Shown here: positions 36,501-50,600 of the stretch, in pieces
Layout: every line of letters begins with the position of its first letter
Position numbering within the stretch: position 1 is the stretch's first letter
Assembly (NCBI RefSeq): GCF_029227915.1
Contig: NC_079877.1
Coordinates: 31,957,851 to 32,021,850 of the forward strand
DNA: 64,000 nucleotides
Direction of reading: 5' to 3'
Source: Hydractinia symbiolongicarpus
Lineage: Eukaryota; Cnidaria; Hydrozoa; Anthoathecata; Hydractiniidae
The notes under the pieces: generated by a model
What the model was told of the DNA's origin: nothing
Seen by the model: only the letters and a program-made list of their open reading frames with translations
Databases searched by the model: none
Program-made: the position numbers and the translations under genes

Positions 36501-38129
36501 TCAATGAAATGTAGCCTTTGGAACTGTTTCTATTTATTCAGCACGTGGTAACGGCCAGGATTGGTCCCCCAGTAAGAAAAGACTTTTTTATCTAAGTTTT
36601 TAAATAAAGCGCTACCTCAGATCCTAATGTAATTGCTGAATTCCAGCAATCATGTCAAATTAAGAAGAATGTTATTTCTTGTAGTCAAAATGGCTCACTT
36701 ATCACATTTATAAGGTCAAAGTCCAAAATCTGTTCAACTAAGTCCCACAGTCAATCGTTTTACTGTTGAAAGCGATACAACTTAGTAATATCGGAGAAAA
36801 ATCACTAAATACATGTTGGTACGAATGTGTGACGCAACCGTTGTAACTCAAGTTGGTCCCACAGTAAAATTCACTTATTTATCTAAATTTTTAAATGAAT
36901 CGCTACCACAGGGTCCAGTGTAATCGCTGAGTTGCTACAATCATGTCAAATTAAGAAGAATGTCATTTCTTAGAGTCCAATTTTCTCACTTATAACATTT
37001 ATAAGGTCGCAGTCCAAAATCAGTTCAATTAAGTCCCACAGGCAATCGTTTCACTGTTAAAAGCGATGCAAACTAGTAATATGAGAAAAATATCGCTAAA
37101 TACATGTTGGTACAAATATGTGACCCAATCGTTGTAACTCAAACGGACTGAAACCGTTAGAACGTCATTGAAATGTAGTTTTTGAAACTGTCTCTATTTC
37201 TTTAGCGCGCTATAACGGCTAGGATTGGTCCCACAGTTAAAAATGACTTATTTATCTTAATTTTTAAATAAAGCGCTACCACAGCGCCCAATGTAATCGC
37301 TGAGTTCCAGCAATCATGTCAAATTAAGAAGAATGTTATTTCTTGTAGTCAAAATTGCTCATTTATCACATTTATAAGGTCAAAGCCCAAAATCAGTTCA
37401 ATTAAGTCCCACAGTCAATCGTTTCACTGTTGAAAGCGATACAACTTAGTAATACGGGAAGAAAATCACTAAATACATGTTGGTGCGAATATGTGACGCA
37501 ACCGTTGGAACTCAAACGGATTAAAACTGTTAGAAAGTCAATGAAATGTAGTTTTTGAAACTGTCTCTATTTCTTCAGCGCGAACTAACGACTAGGATTC
37601 GTCCCACAGTAAAAAATGACTTATTTATCTTAATTTTTAAATAAAGCGCAACCACAGCGCCCAGTGTAATCGCTGAGTTCCAGCAATCATGTAAAATGAA
37701 GAAGAATGTTATTTCTTGTAGTCAAAATGGCTCACTTATCACATTTATAAGGTCAAAGTCCAAAATCAGTTCAATTAAGTCCCACAGTCAATCGTTTCAC
37801 TGTTGAAAGCGATACAACTTAGTAATACGGGAAGAAAATCACTAAATACATGTTGGTGCGAATATGTGAGGCAACCGTTGCAACTCAAACGGATTAAAAC
37901 TGTTAGAAAGTCAATGAAATGTAGTTTTTGGAGCTGTCTCTATTTCTTCAGCGCGAACTAACGACTAGGATTCGTCCCACAGTAAAAAATGACTTATTTA
38001 TCTTAATTTTTAAATAAAGCGCAACCACAGCGACCAGTGTAATCGCTGAGTTCCAGCAATCATGTAAAATTAAGAAGAATGTTATTTTTTGAAGTCCAGT
38101 TGTCTCATTTATAACATTTATCAGGTCAC

Positions 38130-41100
38130 AGTCCAAAATCAGTTCAGACTAAGACTAAAATCAGTTCAATTAAATCCCACAGTCAAACGTTTCACTGTTA
38201 AAAGCGATGCAACCTAGTAATATCCAAATACTATCGCTAAGTACAACCGTTGTAACTCAAACGGATTTATGCCGTTGGAAAGTCAATGAAATGTAGTCTT
38301 TCAAACTGTTCCTATTTATACAGCGCGTGCTAACGGCCAGGATTGGTCCCACAGTAACAAAAGACTTATTTATATAAGTTTTTAAATAACGCGCTCCCAC
38401 AGAGCCTAATGTAATTGCTGAATTCAAGCAATCATTTCAAATTAATAAGAATATTTTCCTTGGAGACCAATTGGCTCATTTATCAAATTTATTAGGTCAC
38501 ATTCCAGAATCAGTTCAATTAATTCCCACAGTCAATCGTTTCACTGTTAAAAGCGATGCAACCTAGTAATATCCGAATACTATCGCTAAGTACAACCGTT
38601 GTAACTCAAACGGATTTATACCGTTAGTAAGTCAATGAAATATAGCCTTTGGAGCTGTTCCTATTTATTCAGCACGTGCTAACGGCCAGGATTGGTCCCC
38701 CAGTAAGAAAAAACTTATTTATCTAAGTTTTTAAATAAAGCGCTACCACAGAGCCTAATGTAATCGCTGAATTCCAGCTATCATGTCAAATTAAGAAGAA
38801 TGTTATTCCTTGGAGACCAATTAGCTCCTTCATCACATTTGTAAGGTCACAGTCCAGAATCATTCAATTAACTCCCACAGTCAATCGTTTCACTGTTAAA
38901 AAGAACACAAATTAGTAATATCGGAAGAAAATCACTAAATATATGTTGGTGCGAATATGTGACGCAACCGTTGCAACTCAAACGGATTAAAACTGTTAGA
39001 AAGTCAATGAAATGTAGTTTTTGAAACTGTCTCTATTTCTTCAGCGCGAACTAACGACTAGGATTCGTCCCACAGTAAAAAATGACTTATTAATCTTAAT
39101 TTTTAAATAAAGTGCTACCACAGCGCCCAGTGTAATCGCTGAGTTCCAGCAATCATGTCAAATTAAGAAGAATGTTATTTCTTGTATTCAAAATTGCTCA
39201 TTTATCACATTTATAAGGTCAAAGTCTAAAATCAGTTCAATTAAGTCCCACAGTCAATCGTTTCACTGTCGAAAGCGATACAACTTAGTAATACCGGAAC
39301 AAAATCACTAAATACATGTTGGTGCGAATATGTGACGCAACCGTTGCAACTCAAACGGATTAAAACTGTTAGAAAGTCAATGAAATGTAGTTTTTGAAAC
39401 TGTCTCTACTTCTTCAGCGCGAACTAGCGACTAGGATTGGTCCCACAGTAAAAATGACTTAATTATCTGAATTTTCAAATAAAGCGCAACCACAGCGCCC
39501 AGTGTAATCGCTGAGTTCCAGCAATCATGTAAATTTAAGAAGAATGTTATTTGTTGTAGTCAAAATGGCTCACTTATAAAATTTATAAGGCCAAAGTCCA
39601 AAATCAGTTCAATTAAGTCCCACAGTCAATCGTTTTACTGTTGAAAGCGATACAACTTAGTAATATCGGAGAAAAATCACTAAATACATGTTGGTACGAA
39701 TGTGTGACGCAACCGTTGTAACTCAAACGGATTGACACCGTTAGAAAGTCAATGAAATGGAGTTTTCGAAACTGTCTCTATATCTTCAGCGCGCGCTAAC
39801 GGCTAGGATTGGTCCCACAGTAAAATTGACTTATTTATCTAAATTTTTAAATTAATCGCTACCTCAGGGTCCAGTGTAATCGCTGAGCTCCTACAACCAT
39901 GTCAAATTAAGAAGAATGTCATTTCTTTGAGTCCAATTGTCTCACTTATAACATTTATAAGGTCAAAGTCCAAAGTCAGTTCAATTAAGTCCCACAGTCA
40001 ATCGTTTCACAGTTAAAAGCGATGCAAACTAGTAATATGAGAAAAATATCGCTAAATACATGTTGGTACAAATATGTGACTCAACCGTTGTAAATCAAAC
40101 GGACTGACACCGTTAGAACGTCATTGAAATGTACTTTTTGAAACTGTCGCTATTTTTTCAGCGCGCGACAACGGCTACGATTGGTCCCACAGTAAAGAAT
40201 GACTTATTTATGTAAATTTTTAAATTAAGCGCTACCACAGCGCCCAATTTAATCGCTAAGGTCCGGCATTCACGTCAAATTAAGAAGAATGTTATTTCTT
40301 GGAGTCCAAGTGTCTCATTTATCACATTTATCAGGTCACAGTCCAAAGTTAGTTGAATTAATTCCCACAGTCAATCGTTTCACTGTTAAAACCAATACAA
40401 CTTAGTAATATCGGCAGAAAATCACTAGGCACATGTTGGTACGAATATTTGACGCAACCGTTGTAACTCAAACGGACTGATACAGTTAGAACGTCATTGA
40501 AATGTAGTTTTTGAAACTGACGCTATTTTTCAGCGCGCGATAACGCCTAGGATTGGTCCCACAGTAAAATATGACTTATTTATCTAAGTTTTTTAATAAA
40601 GCGCTACCACAGCGCCCAGCGTAATCGCTGAGTTCCAGCAATCATATCAAATTAAGAAGAATGTTATTTGTTGTAGTCAAACGGGCTCATTTATCACATT
40701 TATAAGGTCAAAGACTAAAATCAGTTCAATTAAATCCCACAGTCAAACGTTTCACTGTTAAAAGCGATGCAACCTAGTAATATCCAAATACTATCGCTAA
40801 GTACAACCGTTGTAACTCAAACGGATTTATGCCGTTGGAAAGTCAATGAAATGTAGTCTTTGGAACTGTTCCTATTTATTCAGCGCGTGCTAACGGCCAG
40901 GATTGGTCCCACAGTAACAAAAGACTTATTTATCTAAGTTTTTAAATAAAGCGCTCCCACAGAGCCTAATGTAATTGCTGAATTCAAGCAATCATTTCAA
41001 ATTAATAAGAATATTTTCCTTGGAGACCAATTGGCTCGTTTATCAAATTTACTAGGTCACATTCCAGAATCAGTTCAATTAATTCCCACAGTCAATCGTT

Positions 41101-42843
41101 TCAATGTTAAAAGCAATACAACTTAGTAATATCGGAAGAAAATCACTAAATACCTGTTGGTACGAATATGTGACGCAACCGTTGTAACTCAAACGGATTG
41201 ACACCGTTAGTAAGTCAATGAAATGTAGCCTTTGTAACTGTTTCTATTTATTCAGCACGTGGTAACGGCCAGGATTGGTCCCCCAGTAAGAAAAGACTTT
41301 TTTATCTAAGTTTTTAAATAAAGCGCTACCTCAGATCCTAATGTAATTGCTGAATTCCAGCAATCATGTCAAATTAAGAAGAATGTTATTTCTTGTAGTC
41401 AAAATGGCTCACTTATCACATTTATAAGGTCAAAGTCCAAAATCTGTTCAACTAAGTCCCACAGTCAATCGTTTTACTGTTGAAAGCGATACAACTTAGT
41501 AATATCGGAGAAAAATCACTAAATACATGTTGGTACGAATGTGTGACGCAACCGTTGTAACTCAAGTTGGTCCCACAGTAAAATTCACTTATTTATCTAA
41601 ATTTTTAAATGAATCGCTACCACAGGGTCCAGTGTAATCGCTGAGTTGCTACAATCATGTCAAATTAAGAAGAATGTCATTTCTTAGAGTCCAATTTTCT
41701 CACTTATAACATTTATAAGGTCGCAGTCCAAAATCAGTTCAATTAAGTCCCACAGGCAATCGTTTCACTGTTAAAAGCGATGCAAACTAGTAATATGAGA
41801 AAAATATCGCTAAATACATGTTGGTACAAATATGTGACCCAATCGTTGTAACTCAAACGGACTGAAACCGTTAGAACGTCATTGAAATGTAGTTTTTGAA
41901 ACTGTCTCTATTTCTTTAGCGCGCTATAACGGCTAGGATTGGTCCCACAGTTAAAAATGACTTATTTATCTTAATTTTTAAATAAAGCGCTACCACAGCG
42001 CCCAATGTAATCGCTGAGTTCCAGCAATCATGTCAAATTAAGAAGAATGTTATTTCTTGTAGTCAAAATTGCTCATTTATCACATTTATAAGGTCAAAGC
42101 CCAAAATCAGTTCAATTAAGTCCCACAGTCAATCGTTTCACTGTTGAAAGCGATACAACTTAGTAATACGGGAAGAAAATCACTAAATACATGTTGGTGC
42201 GAATATGTGACGCAACCGTTGGAACTCAAACGGATTAAAACTGTTAGAAAGTCAATGAAATGTAGTTTTTGAAACTGTCTCTATTTCTTCAGCGCGAACT
42301 AACGACTAGGATTCGTCCCACAGTAAAAAATGACTTATTTATCTTAATTTTTAAATAAAGCGCAACCACAGCGCCCAGTGTAATCGCTGAGTTCCAGCAA
42401 TCATGTAAAATGAAGAAGAATGTTATTTCTTGTAGTCAAAATGGCTCACTTATCACATTTATAAGGTCAAAGTCCAAAATCAGTTCAATTAAGTCCCACA
42501 GTCAATCGTTTCACTGTTGAAAGCGATACAACTTAGTAATACGGGAAGAAAATCACTAAATACATGTTGGTGCGAATATGTGAGGCAACCGTTGCAACTC
42601 AAACGGATTAAAACTGTTAGAAAGTCAATGAAATGTAGTTTTTGGAGCTGTCTCTATTTCTTCAGCGCGAACTAACGACTAGGATTCGTCCCACAGTAAA
42701 AAATGACTTATTTATCTTAATTTTTAAATAAAGCGCAACCACAGCGACCAGTGTAATCGCTGAGTTCCAGCAATCATGTAAAATTAAGAAGAATGTTATT
42801 TTTTGGAGTCCAGTTGTCTCATTTATAACATTTATCAGGTCAC
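38130..42843. repeat. HOR D, copy 2: 13 monomers, 4,714 bp
   Basis: Near-identical to copy 1. Examples of differences are CAGCTATCATG near 38,777 (CAGCAATCATG in copy 1), AAATATATG near 38,939, TTTGTAACTG near 41,232 (TTTGGAACTG), and TTTTGGAGTCC near 42,803 (TTTTGAAGTCC). The exchange point lies within the 8-mer AGTCCAAA shared at 33,416, 38,130 and 42,844. The 3' edge overlaps the start of HOR E by about 30 bp. Confidence 0.92.
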
Positions 42844-45800
42844 AGTCCAAAGTTGGTTGAATTAATTCCCACAGTCAATTGTTTCACTGTTAAAACCAAT
42901 ACAACTTAGTAATATCGGAAGAAAATCACTAGATACATGTTGGTACGAATATGTGACGCAACCGTTGTAACTCAAACGGACTGATACAGTTAGAACGTCA
43001 TTGAAATGTAGTTTTTGAAACTGTCGCTATTTTTTCAGCGCGCGACAACGGCTACGATTGGTCCCACTGTGAAGAATGACTTATTTATCTAAATTTTTAA
43101 ATGAAGCGCTTCCACTGCGCCTAATGTAATCGCTAAGTTCCAACAATCATGTCAAAATAAGAAGAATGTTTTTTCTTGGAGTGCAGTTGGCTCACTTATC
43201 TCATTTATAAGGTCACAGGCCAAAGCTAGCTCAACTAAGCTCCACAGTCAATCATTTCATTGTTAAAAGCGATATAACTTAGTAATATCGGAAAAAAATC
43301 ACTAAATACATGTTGCTACGAATGTGTGACGCAACCGTTGTAACTCAAACGGATTGATACCAGCAAGAAGTCAATGAAATGTAGTTTTTGAGAATCTCTC
43401 TATTTCTTCAGCGCGTGCTAACGGCCAGGATTGGTCCCACAGTAAAAAAAGACTTATTTATCTAAGTTTTTAAATGAAGCGCTTCCACTGCGCTAAGTAT
43501 AATCGCTGAGTTCCAACAATCATGTCAAAATAAGAAGAATGTTTTTTCTTGGAGTGCAGTTGGCTCACTTATCACATTTATAAGGTCACAGGCCAAAGCT
43601 AGCTCAATTAAGCTCCACAGTCAATCATTTCATTGTTAAAAGCGATATAACTTAGTAATATCGGAAAGAAATCACTAAATAGATGTTGGTACGAATGTGT
43701 GACGAAACCGTTGTAACTCAAACGGATTGACGCCGTTAGAAAGTCAATGAAATGGAGTTTTCGAAACTGTCTCTATATCTTTAGCGCGCGCTAAGGGCTA
43801 TTATTGGTCCCACAGTAAATTTGACTTATTTATCTAAATTTTTAAATGAATCACTACCACAGGGTCCAGTGTAATCGCTGAGTTCCTACAATCATGTCAA
43901 ATTAAGAAGAATGTCATTTCTTGGAGACCAATTAGCTCATTCATCACATTTATAAGGTCACAGTCCAGAATAAGTTCAATTAATTCCCACAGTCAATCGT
44001 TTCACTGTTGAAAGCGATACAACTTAGTACGGGAAGAAAATTACTAAATACATGTTGGTGCGAATATGTGACGCAACCGTTGCAACTCAAACGGATTAAA
44101 ACTGTTAGAAATTCAATGAAATGTAGTTTTTGGAGCTGTCTCTATTTCTTCAGCGCGAACTAACGACTAGGATTCGTCCCACAGTAAAAAATGACTTATT
44201 TATCTTAATTTTTAATTAAAGCGCAACCACAGCGACCAGTGTAATCGCTGAGTTCCAGCAATCATGTAAAATTAAGAAGAATGTTATTTCTTTTAGTCAA
44301 AATGGCTCACTTATCACATTTATAAGGTCAAAGTCCAAAATCAGTTCAATTAAGTCCCACAGTTAATCGTTTTACTGTTGAAAGCGATACAACTTAGTAA
44401 TATCGGAAAAAAATCACTAAATACATGTTGGTACAAATATGTGACCCAACCGTTGTAACTCAAACGGACTGACACCGTTAGAACGTCATTGAAATGTAGT
44501 TTTTGAAACTGTTGCTATTTTTTCAGCGCGCGACAACGGCTACGATTGGTCCCACAGTAAAGAATGACTTATTTATCTAAATTTTTAAATGAAGCGCTCC
44601 CACAGCGCCCAATGTAATCGCTAAGTTCCGGCATTCACGTCAAATTAAGAAGAATGTTATTTCTTGGAGTCCAGTTGTCTCATTTATAACATTTATCAGG
44701 TCACAGTCCAAAGTTAGTTGAATTAATTCCCACAGTCAATCGTTTCACTGTTAAAACCAATACAACTTAGTAATATCGGAAGAAAATCACTAGATACATG
44801 TTGGTACGAATATGTGACGCAACCGTTGTAACTCAAACGGACTGATACAGTTAGAACGTCATTGAAATGTAGTTTTTGAAACTGTCGCAATTTTTCAGCG
44901 CGCGATAAGGCTAGGATTGGTCCCACAGTAAAAAATGACTTATTTATCTAAGTTTTTAAATGAAGCGCTTCCACTGCGCCAAGTGTAATCGCTGAGTTCC
45001 AACAATCATGTCAAAATAAGAAGAATGTTTTTTCTTGGAGTGCAGTTGGCTCACTTATCCCATTTATAAGGTCACAGGCCAAAGCTAGCTCAATTAAGCT
45101 CCACAGTCAATCATTTCATTGTTAAAAGCGATATAACTTAGTAATATCGGAAAAAAATCACTAAATACATGTTGGTACGAATGTGTGACGCAACCGTTGT
45201 AACTCAAACGGATTGATACCAGCAAGAAGTCAATGAAATGTAGTTTTTGAGAATCTCTCTATTTCTTCAGCGCGTGCTAACGGCCAGGATTGGTCCCACA
45301 GTAAAAAAAGACTTATTTATCTAAGTTTTTAAATGAAGCGCTTCCACTGCGCCTAGTGTAATCGCTGAGTTCCAACAATCATGTCAAAATAAGAAGAATG
45401 TTTTTTCTTGGAGTGCAGTTGGCTCACTTATCACATTTATAAGGTCACAGGCCAAAGCTAGCTCAATTAAGCTCCACAGTCAATCATTTCATTGTTAAAA
45501 GCGATATAACTTAGTAATATCGGAAAAAAATCACTAAATACATGTTGGTACGAATGTGTGACGCAACCGTTGTAACTGAAACGGATTGACACCGTTAGAA
45601 AGTCAATGAAATGGAGTTTTCGAAACTGTCTCTATATCTTTAGCGCGCGCTAAGGGCTATTATTGGTCCCACAGTAAATTTGACTTATTTATCTAAATTT
45701 TTAAATGAATCACTACCACAGGGTCCAGTGTAATCGCTGAGTTCCTACAATCATGTCAAATTAAGAAGAATGTCATTTCTTGGAGACCAATTAGCTCATT

Positions 45801-47645
45801 CATCACATTTATAAGGTCACAGTCCAGAATATGTTCAATTAATTCCCACAGTCAATCGTTTCACTGTTAAAAAAATACAACTTAGAACTATCGGAAGAAA
45901 ATCATTAAATACATGTTGGTGCCATTTTGTGACGCAACCGTTGTAACTCGGATTGACACCGTTAGAAAGTCAATGAAATGTAGTTTTTGAAACTCTTTCT
46001 ATTTCTTCAATTCGCTATAACGGCTAGGATTGGTCCCACACTTAAAAATGACTTATTTGTCTTAATCTTTTAATAAAGCGCTACCACAGCGCCCAGCGTA
46101 ATCGCTGAGTTCCAGCAATCATGTCAAAATAAGAAGAATGTCATTTCTTAGAGTCCAATTTTGTCACTTATAACATTTATAAGGTCACAGTCCAAAATCA
46201 GTTCAATTAAGTCCCACAGTCAATCGTTTCACTGCTAAAAGCGATGCAAACTAGTAATATGAGAAAAATATCGCTAAATACATGTTGGTACAAATATGTG
46301 ACCCAACCGTTGTAACTCAAACGGACTCACACCGTTAGAACGTCACTGAAATAGTGTTTTTGAAACTGTCTCTATTTCTTTAGCGCGCTCTAACGGCTAG
46401 GATTGGTCTCACAGTTAAAAATGACTTACTTATCTTAATTTTTAAATAAAGCGCTACCACAGCGCCCAGTGTAATCGCTGAGTTCCAGCAATCATGTCAA
46501 ATTAAGAAGAATGTTATTTCTTGTAGTCAAAATTGCTCATTTATCACATTTATAAGGTCAAAGTCCAAAATTAGTTCAATTAAGTCCCACAGTCAATCGT
46601 TTCACTGTTGAAAGCGATACAACTTAGTAATACGGGAAGAAAATCACTAAATACATGTTGGTGCGAATATGTGACGCAACCGTTGCAACTCAAACGGATT
46701 AAAACTGTTAGAAAGTCAATGAAATGTAGTTTTTGAAACTGTCTCTATTTCTTCAGCGCGAACTAACGACTAGGATTCGTCCCACAGTAAAAAATGTCTT
46801 ATTTATCTTAATTTTTAAATAAAGCGCAACCACAGCGCCCAGTGTAATCGCTGAGTTCCAGCAATCATGTAAAATTAAGAAGAATGTTATTTCTTGTAGT
46901 CAAAATGGCTCACTTATCACATTTATAAGGTCAAAGTCCAAAATCACTTCAATTAAGTCCCACAGTCAATCGTTTCACTGTTGAAAGCGATACAACTTAG
47001 TAATACGGGAAGAAAATCACTAAATACATGTTTGTGCGAATATGTGACGCAACCGTTGCAACTCAAACGGATTAAAACTGTTAGAAAGTCAATGAAATGT
47101 AGTTTTTGAAACTGTCTATTTCTTCAGCGCGAACTAACGACTAGGATTCGTCCCACAGTAAAAAATGACTTATTTATCTTAATTTTTAAATAAAGCGCAA
47201 CCACAGCGACCAGTGTAATCGCTGAGTTCCTACAATCATGTCAAATTAAGAAGAATGTCATTTCTTAGTGTCCAATTTTCTCACTTATAACATTTATAAG
47301 GTCACAGTCCAAAATCAGTTTAATTAAGTCCCACAGTCAATCGTTTCACTGTTAAAAGCGATGCAAACAGTAATATGAGAAAAATATCGCTAAATACATG
47401 TTGGTACAAATATGTGACCCAACCGTTGTAACTCAAACGGACTGACACAGTTAGAACGTCATTGAAATGTAGTTTTTGAAACCCTCTCTATTTCTTCAAT
47501 GCGCGATAACGGCTAGGATTGGTCTCACACTTAAAAAAAACTTATTTTCTTAATTTTTAAATAAAGCGATACCACAGAGCCTAGTGTACTGGCTGAATTC
47601 CAGCAATCATGTCGAATTAAGAAGAATGTTATTCTTGGAGTCCAA
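42814..47645. repeat. HOR E, copy 1: 13 monomers, 4,832 bp
   Basis: A second 13-monomer unit, different in composition from HOR D, recurring at an offset of 4,832 bp (AGTTGGTTGA at 42,851 and 47,683). It includes monomers with GCGCTTCCACTGCGC, CAACAATCATGTCAAAATAAG and AAAGCTAGCTCAA, twice each as pairs. It starts inside the last ~30 bp of HOR D copy 2. Noted differences from copy 2 include GACGCCG near 43,730 (GACACCG), GTGCCATTTTG near 45,918 (GTGCGATTTTG), TTCGCTATAAC near 46,011 (TTCGCGATAAC) and GGTCTCACAC near 47,521 (GGTCCCACAC). Confidence 0.92.
43085..45850. repeat. Nested 3-monomer block repeated inside HOR E
   Basis: Two TTCCACTGCGC monomers followed by a CCTACAATCATG monomer occur at about 43.1-44.0 kb and again at about 44.96-45.84 kb, offset 1,859 bp (AGGGTCCAG at 43,861 and 45,720), i.e. 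five monomers. The same block recurs in copy 2 at about 47.93 and 49.80 kb. HOR E was therefore already internally duplicated before it doubled. Confidence 0.82.
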
Positions 47646-50600
47646 TTGTCTCATTTATAACATTTATCAGGTCACAGTCCAAAGTTGGTTGAATTAATTC
47701 CCACAGTCAATTGTTTCACTGTTAAAACCAATACAACTTAGTAATATCGGAAGAAAATCACTAGATACATGTTGGTACGAATATGTGACGCAACCGTTGT
47801 AACTCAAACGGACTGATACAGTTAGAACGTCATTGAAATGTAGTTTTTGAAACTGTCGCTATTTTTTCAGCGCGCGACAACGGCTACGATTGGTCCCACT
47901 GTGAAGAATGACTTATTTATCTAAATTTTTAAATGAAGCGCTTCCACTGCGCCTAATGTAATCGCTAAGTTCCAACAATCATGTCAAAATAAGAAGAATG
48001 TTTTTTCTTGGAGTGCAGTTGGCTCACTTATCTCATTTATAAGGTCACAGGCCAAAGCTAGCTCAACTAAGCTCCACAGTCAATCATTTCATTGTTAAAA
48101 GCGATATAACTTAGTAATATCGGAAAAAAATCACTAAATACATGTTGCTACGAATGTGTGACGCAACCGTTGTAACTCAAACGGATTGATACCAGCAAGA
48201 AGTCAATGAAATGTAGTTTTTGAGAATCTCTCTATTTCTTCAGCGCGTGCTAACGGCCAGGATTGGTCCCACAGTAAAAAAAGACTTATTTATCTAAGTT
48301 TTTAAATGAAGCGCTTCCACTGCGCTAAGTATAATCGCTGAGTTCCAACAATCATGTCAAAATAAGAAGAATGTTTTTTCTTGGAGTGCAGTTGGCTCAC
48401 TTATCACATTTATAAGGTCACAGGCCAAAGCTAGCTCAATTAAGCTCCACAGTCAATCATTTCATTGTTAAAAGCGATATAACTTAGTAATATCGGAAAG
48501 AAATCACTAAATAGATGTTGGTACGAATGTGTGACGAAACCGTTGTAACTCAAACGGATTGACACCGTTAGAAAGTCAATGAAATGGAGTTTTCGAAACT
48601 GTCTCTATATCTTTAGCGCGCGCTAAGGGCTATTATTGGTCCCACAGTAAATTTGACTTATTTATCTAAATTTTTAAATGAATCACTACCACAGGGTCCA
48701 GTGTAATCGCTGAGTTCCTACAATCATGTCAAATTAAGAAGAATGTCATTTCTTGGAGACCAATTAGCTCATTCATCACATTTATAAGGTCACAGTCCAG
48801 AATAAGTTCAATTAATTCCCACAGTCAATCGTTTCACTGTTGAAAGCGATACAACTTAGTACGGGAAGAAAATTACTAAATACATGTTGGTGCGAATATG
48901 TGACGCAACCGTTGCAACTCAAACGGATTAAAACTGTTAGAAATTCAATGAAATGTAGTTTTTGGAGCTGTCTCTATTTCTTCAGCGCGAACTAACGACT
49001 AGGATTCGTCCCACAGTAAAAAATGACTTATTTATCTTAATTTTTAATTAAAGCGCAACCACAGCGACCAGTGTAATCGCTGAGTTCCAGCAATCATGTA
49101 AAATTAAGAAGAATGTTATTTCTTTTAGTCAAAATGGCTCACTTATCACATTTATAAGGTCAAAGTCCAAAATCAGTTCAATTAAGTCCCACAGTTAATC
49201 GTTTTACTGTTGAAAGCGATACAACTTAGTAATATCGGAAAAAAATCACTAAATACATGTTGGTACAAATATGTGACCCAACCGTTGTAACTCAAACGGA
49301 CTGACACCGTTAGAACGTCATTGAAATGTAGTTTTTGAAACTGTTGCTATTTTTTCAGCGCGCGACAACGGCTACGATTGGTCCCACAGTAAAGAATGAC
49401 TTATTTATCTAAATTTTTAAATGAAGCGCTCCCACAGCGCCCAATGTAATCGCTAAGTTCCGGCATTCACGTCAAATTAAGAAGAATGTTATTTCTTGGA
49501 GTCCAGTTGTCTCATTTATAACATTTATCAGGTCACAGTCCAAAGTTAGTTGAATTAATTCCCACAGTCAATCGTTTCACTGTTAAAACCAATACAACTT
49601 AGTAATATCGGAAGAAAATCACTAGATACATGTTGGTACGAATATGTGACGCAACCGTTGTAACTCAAACGGACTGATACAGTTAGAACGTCATTGAAAT
49701 GTAGTTTTTGAAACTGTCGCAATTTTTCAGCGCGCGATAAGGCTAGGATTGGTCCCACAGTAAAAAATGACTTATTTATCTAAGTTTTTAAATGAAGCGC
49801 TTCCACTGCGCCAAGTGTAATCGCTGAGTTCCAACAATCATGTCAAAATAAGAAGAATGTTTTTTCTTGGAGTGCAGTTGGCTCACTTATCCCATTTATA
49901 AGGTCACAGGCCAAAGCTAGCTCAATTAAGCTCCACAGTCAATCATTTCATTGTTAAAAGCGATATAACTTAGTAATATCGGAAAAAAATCACTAAATAC
50001 ATGTTGGTACGAATGTGTGACGCAACCGTTGTAACTCAAACGGATTGATACCAGCAAGAAGTCAATGAAATGTAGTTTTTGAGAATCTCTCTATTTCTTC
50101 AGCGCGTGCTAACGGCCAGGATTGGTCCCACAGTAAAAAAAGACTTATTTATCTAAGTTTTTAAATGAAGCGCTTCCACTGCGCCTAGTGTAATCGCTGA
50201 GTTCCAACAATCATGTCAAAATAAGAAGAATGTTTTTTCTTGGAGTGCAGTTGGCTCACTTATCACATTTATAAGGTCACAGGCCAAAGCTAGCTCAATT
50301 AAGCTCCACAGTCAATCATTTCATTGTTAAAAGCGATATAACTTAGTAATATCGGAAAAAAATCACTAAATACATGTTGGTACGAATGTGTGACGCAACC
50401 GTTGTAACTGAAACGGATTGACACCGTTAGAAAGTCAATGAAATGGAGTTTTCGAAACTGTCTCTATATCTTTAGCGCGCGCTAAGGGCTATTATTGGTC
50501 CCACAGTAAATTTGACTTATTTATCTAAATTTTTAAATGAATCACTACCACAGGGTCCAGTGTAATCGCTGAGTTCCTACAATCATGTCAAATTAAGAAG

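Larger units (their letters stand above)
33416..38129. repeat. HOR D, copy 1: 13 monomers, 4,714 bp
   Basis: Thirteen monomer starts can be counted between 33.43 and 38.14 kb. One monomer is 291 bp (81-bp deletion at 36,851) and two carry the 23-bp loss of the GTAC dyad (33,871 and 36,081); a third such loss (33,521) lies in the monomer at the boundary. The whole unit recurs 4,714 bp downstream. The left similarity begins at 33,416, immediately after GTCAA/GTCAC. At the left edge sits a 22-bp insertion scar. I noted at least four single-base differences from copy 2. Confidence 0.92.

Noticed and set aside
37948-38136. Identical minus-strand 62-codon frames at 37,948-38,136 and 42,662-42,850, and 67-codon frames at 44,723-44,926 and 49,555-49,758
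   Set aside because: Their identity is explained by the 4,714-bp and 4,832-bp block duplications. They are short and absent from equivalent monomers elsewhere.
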